DNA from: an uncultured Clostridia bacterium | Lineage (GTDB): Bacteria > Bacillota > Clostridia > TANB77 > CAG-508 | Direction: 5' to 3' | Assembly: GCA_944386315.1 (NCBI GenBank) | Contig: CALXAS010000059.1 | Span: forward strand, 1 to 9,063 | Length of the DNA: 9,063 nt | Shown here: positions 1-4,659 of the stretch, one piece after another | Position numbering within the stretch: position 1 is the first letter of the stretch | How the letters are laid out: each line of letters starts with the position of its first letter | The notes under the pieces: model-generated | The model's database searches: none | Seen by the model: only the letters and a program-made list of their open reading frames with translations | Told to the model about the DNA's origin: nothing | Position numbers and translations under genes: made by a program

Positions 1-46
1 TCTGTAATATTCTGTGGATTATTTGTTTTATTTTCTCTGTTTTCAT
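1..46 (-). CDS. Possible N-terminus of a further gene, cut by the window edge
   Basis: An ATG (complement of 44-46) lies 13 bases beyond the acetyltransferase stop codon and stays open to the window edge. It gives MKTEKIKQIIHRILQ, which looks like a normal charged amphipathic helix at a protein start. The only Shine-Dalgarno-like sequence is AGAGG at the end of the acetyltransferase gene, about 16 bases upstream, which is farther than usual. Too little is visible to name a family. The close spacing would make it the next gene of the same transcript if it is real. Confidence 0.35.
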   Translation of the reverse strand, partial: MKTEKIKQIIHRILQ

Positions 47-59
47 GAATATCTTTTTT

Positions 60-623
60 CTACCTCTGAATAGTTACCACTACTTTGCAAGGATTTCCTA
101 CTGCTATTACTCCTGCTGGAATATCTTTATTTACCACGCTTCCTGCTCCTATAACGCTATTATCTCCTATAGTAACTCCCGGCAAAACTGCTACATTTCC
201 ACCTATCCATACACTATTTCCAATATGGATTGGCTTTGCATATTCTAGCCCTGCTCTTCTTTGTTCTACATCACTAGTAGGATGCCCTGCTGTGTAAAAC
301 CCACAGTTTGGTCCTATTAATACATTGTCTCCAAAGGTAACTTCTGCTGCATCTAATATAACTAAATTATGATTAGCATAAAAATTTTCTCCTATATGAA
401 TGTTATACCCATAACCACATTGAAAAGAAGGCTCTATTAGGAAATTATTTTTTGTACTTCCCAATAAGTTCTTCAAAATCTCTGTTCTTTTTTCCATATT
501 AGTTGGTATCGTTTGATTGTAGGTAAAACAGCTTTCCTTTGCTTTTTGCCTTTCTTCAATTAATTCTGGATTATGATTGGCATCATATAATTGTCCCTGC
601 AACATTTTTTCTTTCTCTGTCAT
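60..623 (-). CDS. maa: Sugar O-acetyltransferase, maltose/galactoside acetyltransferase type
   Basis: This is a 187-residue left-handed beta-helix acetyltransferase of the Maa/LacA/NodL family, which moves an acetyl group from acetyl-CoA to a sugar hydroxyl in the cytoplasm. The N-terminal maltose-acetyltransferase (Mac) helical domain runs from MTEKEKMLQGQLYDA through the next ~40 residues. It is followed by hexapeptide-repeat coils (IHIGENF, VTFGDNVLIG, IHIGNSVWIGGNV, VTIGDNSVIGAGSVV) and the usual ending with VGNPCKVV. The expected catalytic His is in YTAGHP, about residue 114. The frame is open upstream to 656, but the ATG at 621-623 is chosen because it has a GGGAGA ribosome binding site at good distance and gives the family's canonical N-terminus and length. 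The true substrate cannot be read from sequence, since the family is broad; the gene symbol denotes family only. Confidence 0.9.
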   Translation of the reverse strand: MTEKEKMLQGQLYDANHNPELIEERQKAKESCFTYNQTIPTNMEKRTEILKNLLGSTKNNFLIEPSFQCGYGYNIHIGENFYANHNLVILDAAEVTFGDNVLIGPNCGFYTAGHPTSDVEQRRAGLEYAKPIHIGNSVWIGGNVAVLPGVTIGDNSVIGAGSVVNKDIPAGVIAVGNPCKVVVTIQR

Positions 624-644
624 AGCTTTTTCTCCCTTTGTACT

Positions 645-650
645 ATTATA
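645..650 (-). promoter_or_regulatory. -10 box for the acetyltransferase gene
   Basis: A perfect TATAAT on the minus strand lies 21 bases before the chosen ATG. No TTGACA-like -35 is present at 16-18 bp; the hexamer 17 bp upstream is GTATAT. This suggests a weak or activator-dependent promoter. A dyad (652-658 with 672-678) sits immediately upstream. Confidence 0.5.
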
Positions 651-651
651 C

Positions 652-678
652 AACAAGTTTGTTTTTTATATACTTGTT
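652..678. promoter_or_regulatory. Candidate operator dyad upstream of the acetyltransferase
   Basis: AACAAGT at 652-658 and ACTTGTT at 672-678 form a perfect 7-bp inverted repeat separated by 13 AT-rich bases. It begins two bases upstream of the minus-strand -10 box and covers the spacer and -35 position. The centre-to-centre spacing of the arms is 20 bp, about two helical turns, which would suit a dimeric regulator. That reading is inference; in DNA this AT-rich, 7-bp arms can arise by chance. Confidence 0.35.
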
Positions 679-753
679 TCTAGGGGCATTATATATTTTT
701 TTCTTTATTTTGGCAAGGTACTTTTTGCATAGTTTTTCGACATTTTTCTTACA

Positions 754-785
754 ATGTCCATTTAAGTCAGGGTTAAATGAGACAT
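754..785. repeat. REP-like imperfect hairpin in the intergenic region
   Basis: The arms ATGTCCATTTAA (754-765) and TTAAATGAGACAT (773-785) pair over 12 bp with one bulged A (780), around the 7-base loop GTCAGGG. The flank also holds the palindrome GACATGTC (781-788). It lies between the acetyltransferase promoter and the terminator at 854-890 and has no U-tract, so it is not a terminator. GGACAT/GACATGTC-type short palindromes resemble the REP sequences scattered by RAYT transposases in some Bacillota. That link is from memory and not proven here. The rest of 680-853 shows nothing else I can support. Confidence 0.45.
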
Positions 786-853
786 GTCACACTCCTTTAT
801 TTTTTCTTACCTTTTTATTTTGTTTTCTAGTGGTTACTTATTTCCATAATCAT

Positions 854-890
854 AAAAAATCTAGCCTTATTCTATTTCAAGCTAGATTTT
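854..890 (-). terminator. Intrinsic terminator of the transglutaminase-like operon
   Basis: Stem AAAATCTAGC (856-865) pairs with GCTAGATTTT (881-890) around a 15-base loop. Read on the minus strand it begins 10 bases after the stop codon of the 74-residue gene (901) and is followed by a TTTTTT run. It closely resembles the terminator at 3428-3462; both contain AAAAAATCTAGC. Confidence 0.75.
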
Positions 891-900
891 ATAGTGATGC

Positions 901-1125
901 TTAATAAGTTATCTTTTTTTGTATTCCTAATCCATCTCCATTACAAGTTAATGTTGTAATTCTTTGCTTCGTCTTTTTTGGTTCCCTCGTTATTCTTAAA
1001 GATTCCATAAAACTTTCCTTTTTATCTTCATTTACTGTAATTTTAGGTTCCTCTAATTTTTTAACTTTATCTTGCTTATGCCATATATTCTTTAGGAATA
1101 ACAATATTTTTCTTATCCTATTCAT
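901..1125 (-). CDS. 74-residue basic protein of unknown function, coupled to the transglutaminase-like gene
   Basis: I do not recognise a named family. The protein is Lys/Arg-rich, with an amphipathic N-terminal helix (MNRIRKILLFLKNIWHK) that is too charged for a signal peptide or membrane span. A polar, probably disordered middle follows, with ESFMESLR near residues 37-44, and it ends in TLTCNGDGLGIQKKITY, which looks like a conserved motif rather than random tail. Its ATG overlaps the stop of the 724-residue gene as ATGA, and a strong GGAGG sits about 10 bases upstream inside that gene. The two are therefore almost certainly co-translated from one mRNA. A terminator follows 10 bases after its stop. 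A role as partner, adaptor or substrate of the upstream protein is inference. Confidence 0.75.
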   Translation of the reverse strand: MNRIRKILLFLKNIWHKQDKVKKLEEPKITVNEDKKESFMESLRITREPKKTKQRITTLTCNGDGLGIQKKITY

Positions 1126-3296
1126 CTCTCTGCTTCCTCCTTTGTTACTATTTCACCAGAACTCTTTGATAAATCTACCTCTTCTTTTTCTTGTTCCATC
1201 ATTTCCCACGGTCTAAGTCCGTTTGTTCTTTTCAAATCTTCTTCATAGCATTCAAATTGTTCGGTAAATTCTTCTTGTGATAATCTTACAAACTGCCCTT
1301 CCTCTTGACTCGCAAAGTAAAATTTCTTTCCCAATTCATTGGAAGCCACATAAACATATAAAATTGGTCTTTTTTCCTTGTCGTTTCTACTATAAACTCT
1401 ATTTACAACACATTTGTTAAATCTTAAATTTTCATTATTTAAGAGTATATCACTTAAAATACGCATACTGGAGTTTTGACATGTTGCAAATTCCGGACAC
1501 GCTTGCCTTAATAATAAAAATTGCTTATTGATGTTTTGCTCCGGCTGTCTTGCAAAAAATACATCTACCAATGTTGATTTTTCCAGTAAATCTTTTATTG
1601 GAAATTGTCTTTCTTTATCCGCCAACCCAACACTTGTAAACAGGTTTCTTAAACTTTTCTCATCTAAATTTAAAGTTGCATCTTGCAATTGTTCATCATT
1701 TTTATGGCAATAATGGTCTTTGCCTTCTTCATCTATATCATTTTTTCTTGCCTGCTCATAACTTATACAAAAATTATCAGGTTTTCCGCTGAATCTATGG
1801 CTTGTCAAATTCCAAGTTGGATCTAGTATCGTATTTCCTTTTGCCACTCCTCCACTTGCTAATGGAAGTTCTATATCTTTTATTTTCAAAAATGAATGAT
1901 TGCCACTACTTATCATTTTGCTCTCTATTCCTACTCTACGAAGTATATACTGCTCTACTTTAGCTATTCCATTACAAACACCATAACCAGAACTAATAAT
2001 TTTCCATAATGCCCTACAATCGGAAGTATTAAATACTTCGGTGTCAAAATCAGGACTATAGCTTATTTTTTTACCAATGGCATTATCTATTACTGCCATT
2101 TTCTGTGCTTTTGAATATTCTGGCTTTAAGTTATCTATTACAGAACTTATCCATTCTTCCGCTTCTTTATAATCCTTTGCTTTTGCACCCCAAAATATAA
2201 CTTCATTTAATTCACTCTCTATCTCTAAGTTGGGACAAATGTCGCAAAGTTTTAAAAATTTAAGCCTTTGTTCTTCTGTAAAATTCTCTGGATTTTCACT
2301 TATTAAATGATCTAATCCTTTATAATCTTCTAAATTTCTTTCTAAATCTAAAATAATTTTTCTACCATTGTCTGTCATTTGCATTGTAAGTACAGATTTA
2401 TACTCTTTTGGAAAATTACTTGTATCTATACTCTCTTTTACATCTATATTTAATGTAACTAATATTTCTCTTTTTTCACTAAGAGTAAAAGCAAAATTGT
2501 CCAAGTTTGTTATAAATTCCTTTTGCCTCTTAGAATCTAATCTTTGTATTACTTCATAAGGTGCTATTCCCTTTTCCTTACAAAATTCTCTTTGCTCTAC
2601 TAAAAATTCACTTAAGTTCTCTCTATCTAATGTTTGCAATATAGAAATAATATGGAATTTATCAAAATCCTTTTCTTGCAATATTGCTTCCATTTTATAA
2701 CGATTACTACAAGTTTTTAAAATAAGTACTTTTTGATAATTTTCTAGCGGATATATGTTTAATGCTTTATCTTTTACTTCATCATTAGATAAATTTTCTA
2801 CTAGTTTCATTATCTGATGACCTGCTAAATGTAACTGATTTGTAACAAAGTTTACATCTAATAAGATTTTCTCTTGTACTTGCTCTGATAATGTTGAAAC
2901 AATATTTCTTAATTCGTAATCTGGAATTTGATATTTTTGTATAAAATTTTGATTATGCAAGAATTGTAGCTTAGTATTATCATTTAGTCCCTTTATTAAA
3001 GCAATAATTTGATAACTTTCTAAACCGCTCATAATGTTTTCATTATTTATCATTTGTAATAAGATATTTTCATCGGATATACTCCCTATTATGCCTCCTT
3101 TTATCCAAGGGTCTAAATTTGTAAAGTGCGCATAATCAAATAGTCTGTTCTTTTCTTCGTCACTTAAAAAATCACTTATTAGGTCTAAAAATTCCTTTGC
3201 GTTAAAATGATATTGCTTTAACATTTTTTTATTAGCAAATATACTAAATTTATCTTTGGTTTTTTCTAATCGTTTTCTTAGAGCCTCAGCGTTCAT
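1122..3296 (-). CDS. Helical-repeat protein with a transglutaminase-like (Cys-His-Asp) domain
   Basis: This 724-residue protein has no signal peptide or membrane segment and is probably cytoplasmic. Residues ~34-285 hold about nine degenerate 25-30-residue helical-hairpin units with the pattern hydrophobic-xxhh-xxL-(S/N/D)-(D/E)-x-x-K-x-x-hh, for example IIALIKGLNDNTKLQFL and IISILQTLDRENLSEFL. Residues ~395-500 match a transglutaminase-like fold: Cys441 in GYGVCNGIA, His467 in SGNHSFLKI and Asp492 in NTILDPTWNL form the expected triad in the expected order. Such folds act as proteases, peptide N-glycanases, transglutaminases or, rarely, inactive binding modules. The C-terminal ~220 residues are unassigned, ending in a Glu/Lys-rich tail. 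The ATG is preceded by AAAGGAGAA at good spacing. It is coupled by ATGA overlap to the 74-residue gene. The substrate is unknown. Confidence 0.85.
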   Translation of the reverse strand: MNAEALRKRLEKTKDKFSIFANKKMLKQYHFNAKEFLDLISDFLSDEEKNRLFDYAHFTNLDPWIKGGIIGSISDENILLQMINNENIMSGLESYQIIALIKGLNDNTKLQFLHNQNFIQKYQIPDYELRNIVSTLSEQVQEKILLDVNFVTNQLHLAGHQIMKLVENLSNDEVKDKALNIYPLENYQKVLILKTCSNRYKMEAILQEKDFDKFHIISILQTLDRENLSEFLVEQREFCKEKGIAPYEVIQRLDSKRQKEFITNLDNFAFTLSEKREILVTLNIDVKESIDTSNFPKEYKSVLTMQMTDNGRKIILDLERNLEDYKGLDHLISENPENFTEEQRLKFLKLCDICPNLEIESELNEVIFWGAKAKDYKEAEEWISSVIDNLKPEYSKAQKMAVIDNAIGKKISYSPDFDTEVFNTSDCRALWKIISSGYGVCNGIAKVEQYILRRVGIESKMISSGNHSFLKIKDIELPLASGGVAKGNTILDPTWNLTSHRFSGKPDNFCISYEQARKNDIDEEGKDHYCHKNDEQLQDATLNLDEKSLRNLFTSVGLADKERQFPIKDLLEKSTLVDVFFARQPEQNINKQFLLLRQACPEFATCQNSSMRILSDILLNNENLRFNKCVVNRVYSRNDKEKRPILYVYVASNELGKKFYFASQEEGQFVRLSQEEFTEQFECYEEDLKRTNGLRPWEMMEQEKEEVDLSKSSGEIVTKEEAER

Positions 3297-3300
3297 TACT

Positions 3301-3308
3301 TCTCCTTT
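3301..3308 (-). promoter_or_regulatory. Ribosome binding site of the transglutaminase-like gene
   Basis: The minus strand reads AAAGGAGA just before the ATG at 3294-3296, with a short spacer GTA after it. This supports the start codon that gives 724 residues. Confidence 0.7.
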
Positions 3309-3332
3309 GTTTTTTCATTTTCTATTATGTTT

Positions 3333-3361
3333 ATATTATCATATTTTTATAAGAATGAACA
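3333..3361 (-). promoter_or_regulatory. Weak candidate promoter of the transglutaminase-like operon
   Basis: TGTTCA (complement of 3356-3361) and TAATAT (complement of 3333-3338) are spaced by 17 bp on the minus strand, 37 bases before the start codon. Neither hexamer is a close match. Other AT-rich hexamers nearby, such as CATAAT at 3324-3329, could serve instead. The pgsA terminator lies upstream, so a promoter must exist somewhere in 3309-3427. Confidence 0.3.
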
Positions 3362-3427
3362 CTTTTTTATTAAAAATTTCTCTATTGTATTCTTTTCTTA
3401 TGGTTCCTCAAGCCATGAAATTACAAA

Positions 3428-3462
3428 AAAAAATCTAGCTCTTATTTTAAGTTAGATTTTTT
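3428..3462 (-). terminator. Intrinsic terminator downstream of pgsA, probably bidirectional
   Basis: TCTAGCT (3434-3440) pairs with AGTTAGA (3450-3456), extended by A/T pairs on both sides. Read on the minus strand it ends in a run of nine T, as expected for termination of the pgsA transcript. On the plus strand it also ends in TTTTTT. It shares AAAAAATCTAGC with the terminator at 854-890. Confidence 0.7.
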
Positions 3463-3484
3463 AATTTACTTTTCTATTATATGA

Positions 3485-3528
3485 TTTAAAAAACATCCCC
3501 AAGTTATTTGAACTTTAAGGAACGTCCC
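3485..3528. repeat. Imperfect 15-bp direct repeat, REP-like, between pgsA and its terminator
   Basis: TTTAAAAAACATCCC (3485-3499) and TTTAAGGAACGTCCC (3514-3528) agree at 12 of 15 positions, 29 bp apart. Between them AAGTT/AACTT (3501-3505, 3511-3515) forms a small hairpin. The second copy contains the near-palindrome AAGGAACGTCCCTT. GGGACGTTCC-type motifs recur in intergenic regions of several Bacillota and are often linked to RAYT-dispersed repeats; that link is from general knowledge and untested here. Confidence 0.4.
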
Positions 3529-3537
3529 TTAATTGCA

Positions 3538-4134
3538 CTATTTATCTTTTAACAAATCTTTTCCATTTTTCATGTAATCCCATCCTGAAAAGATGGTTGC
3601 GATTACGGAGATTAGCATTAGTCCTGTTGTTAATAGGTTCAAAGCAAAAGACCATCCTGTTAAGTTTTCTGTAAAAATTGCTCCAAAGCTATGTACATCT
3701 ATAAAGGCTACTATAATGGCAAGCATCTGTGTTACTGTTTTTAGCTTTCCCCATATGCTTGCTGCAATTACTTTTCCACCACTTTCTACAGCAATTAGGC
3801 GATAACCTGAAACTACAAATTCTCTAAATACTACAATACATGGTATCCATGCTGGTAGTTTTCCCATTTCTACTAACATTATCATGGCTGCAATTACTAA
3901 AACTTTATCTGCAATAGGGTCCAAAAATTTACCAAAATTCGTTACTTGATTTCTAGAACGTGCCAAATAGCCATCTAACTTATCTGTAATAGATGCAAGA
4001 ACAAAAATAGCATCTACTATCCATAGGGTAATAGGAATTCCTGCCCATTCTCCTGTTATGGGAAGAAATGGAATGATAATCATAATAGGCACTAATAAAA
4101 TTCTAAAAATTGTTAGTTTATTTGGTAAATTCAT
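3538..4134 (-). CDS. pgsA: CDP-diacylglycerol--glycerol-3-phosphate 3-phosphatidyltransferase
   Basis: This integral membrane enzyme makes phosphatidylglycerolphosphate from CDP-diacylglycerol and glycerol 3-phosphate, the committed step to phosphatidylglycerol and cardiolipin. The CDP-alcohol phosphatidyltransferase motif is complete: Asp51, Asp54-Gly55, Ala58-Arg59, Gly68, Asp72 and Asp76 (DKLDGYLAR...GKFLDPIAD); these acidic residues bind the metal and carry catalysis. The start MNLPNKLTIFRI and REFVVSGYRLIA (residues 104-115) are typical of bacterial PgsA. Several hydrophobic segments span the 198 residues, which is normal family length. The ATG is preceded by AGGAGGT about 10 bases upstream. 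A promoter in the 67-bp gap before it allows expression independent of the DUF5665 gene. Confidence is high, because the PgsA-specific motifs argue against a phosphatidylserine or cardiolipin synthase. Confidence 0.95.
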   Translation of the reverse strand: MNLPNKLTIFRILLVPIMIIIPFLPITGEWAGIPITLWIVDAIFVLASITDKLDGYLARSRNQVTNFGKFLDPIADKVLVIAAMIMLVEMGKLPAWIPCIVVFREFVVSGYRLIAVESGGKVIAASIWGKLKTVTQMLAIIVAFIDVHSFGAIFTENLTGWSFALNLLTTGLMLISVIATIFSGWDYMKNGKDLLKDK

Positions 4135-4144
4135 TTATCTTTCT

Positions 4145-4151
4145 ACCTCCT
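4145..4151 (-). promoter_or_regulatory. Ribosome binding site of pgsA
   Basis: AGGAGGT on the minus strand, 10 bases before the pgsA ATG, is a perfect Shine-Dalgarno and fixes the start. Confidence 0.75.
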
Positions 4152-4163
4152 ACTTTTTTTGTT

Positions 4164-4192
4164 ATTATATACTGACTCTCCTAAAAAAGCAA
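4164..4192 (-). promoter_or_regulatory. Promoter of pgsA
   Basis: On the minus strand, -35 TTGCTT (4187-4192) and a perfect -10 TATAAT (4164-4169) are separated by 17 bp. Both lie between the end of the DUF5665 gene (4202) and the pgsA ribosome binding site. This is a good vegetative-sigma promoter by eye. Confidence 0.65.
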
Positions 4193-4201
4193 GATAATTA
4201 C

Positions 4202-4606
4202 CTACTTTTTTGCACAATCTCCACAATATCTGCTATATATTCTCCGGATAACTGGAATATTGAGTGTTACAATCTTTTGCAATAAAATAATGAGAATGGC
4301 TGTAATTACAGTTACTCCTATACCAATACCAATTCCTCTCGAAATCCCCGCTATTAAATTCTTCCACAATAATTTTTTGGAATTTCCTAATAGTTCTGCA
4401 AATTCTCTTATATTACTTTCTGCCAACGTTTTATTTAAGTTTTCTATTTGTTTTTCTAGTAAATTTTTATTCGTTTTCTTTTGTTGTTCTGATACTTTAA
4501 AAGCGTATCTGTGTTTTGTTGTACTTTTTTTCAAATTTTTTTTAACTTTGTTTTTCTCTTTTTGCATATTTATTCTTCGTTTCTGTTTTTTATTCTTCCC
4601 TTTCAT
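4202..4606 (-). CDS. Small DUF5665-type membrane protein
   Basis: The product is 134 residues from the chosen ATG. The first ~60 residues are very rich in Lys, Asn and Gln and probably cytosolic or disordered. A short coiled-coil-like stretch follows (LLEKQIENLNKTLAESNIREFAELLG), then the signature KNLIAGISRGIGIGIGVTV running into one hydrophobic helix (AILIILLQKIV), and NIPVIRRI. This layout of an amphipathic lead, Gly-rich turn and single membrane helix matches DUF5665 proteins of Clostridia as I remember them; their function is unknown to me. The C-terminus has CGDC, an unusual CxxC. Start: an ATG at 4616-4618 falls inside the preceding terminator with no ribosome site. The ATG at 4604-4606 has GGTGG 8 bases upstream; a third ATG at 4565-4567 has only a weak site. 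It lies between the UPF0182 gene and pgsA. Confidence 0.7.
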   Translation of the reverse strand: MKGKNKKQKRRINMQKEKNKVKKNLKKSTTKHRYAFKVSEQQKKTNKNLLEKQIENLNKTLAESNIREFAELLGNSKKLLWKNLIAGISRGIGIGIGVTVITAILIILLQKIVTLNIPVIRRIYSRYCGDCAKK

Positions 4607-4612
4607 AAAATA

Positions 4613-4635
4613 AACCACCCATTCTTAGGGTGGTT
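4613..4635 (-). terminator. Terminator of the ftsY-UPF0182 unit
   Basis: AACCACCC (4613-4620) pairs perfectly with GGGTGGTT (4628-4635) around a 7-base loop. Read on the minus strand it begins 24 bases after the UPF0182 stop codon and is followed by TTTATTTTA. On the plus strand it is followed by a stronger T-rich stretch, so it may work both ways. The minus-strand GGTGG of the 3' arm lies 8 bases before the ATG of the next gene. Confidence 0.65.
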
Positions 4636-4659
4636 CATTTTTCTTTTTTTATTCTTTTT

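Noticed and set aside
624..656. Upstream ATG extending the acetyltransferase by 11 residues
   Set aside because: It lies at the -10 region, has no ribosome site, and the extension is absent from the usual family N-terminus.
638..904. Plus-strand 88-codon Phe-rich frame in the intergenic region
   Set aside because: No ribosome site, extreme Phe/Leu/Tyr content from T-rich DNA, and it runs across the minus-strand promoter and terminator.
4260..4613. Plus-strand 117-codon hydrophobic frame
   Set aside because: It is antisense to the DUF5665 gene, without a ribosome site, and its Phe/Leu/Ser bias mirrors the Lys-rich minus-strand protein.
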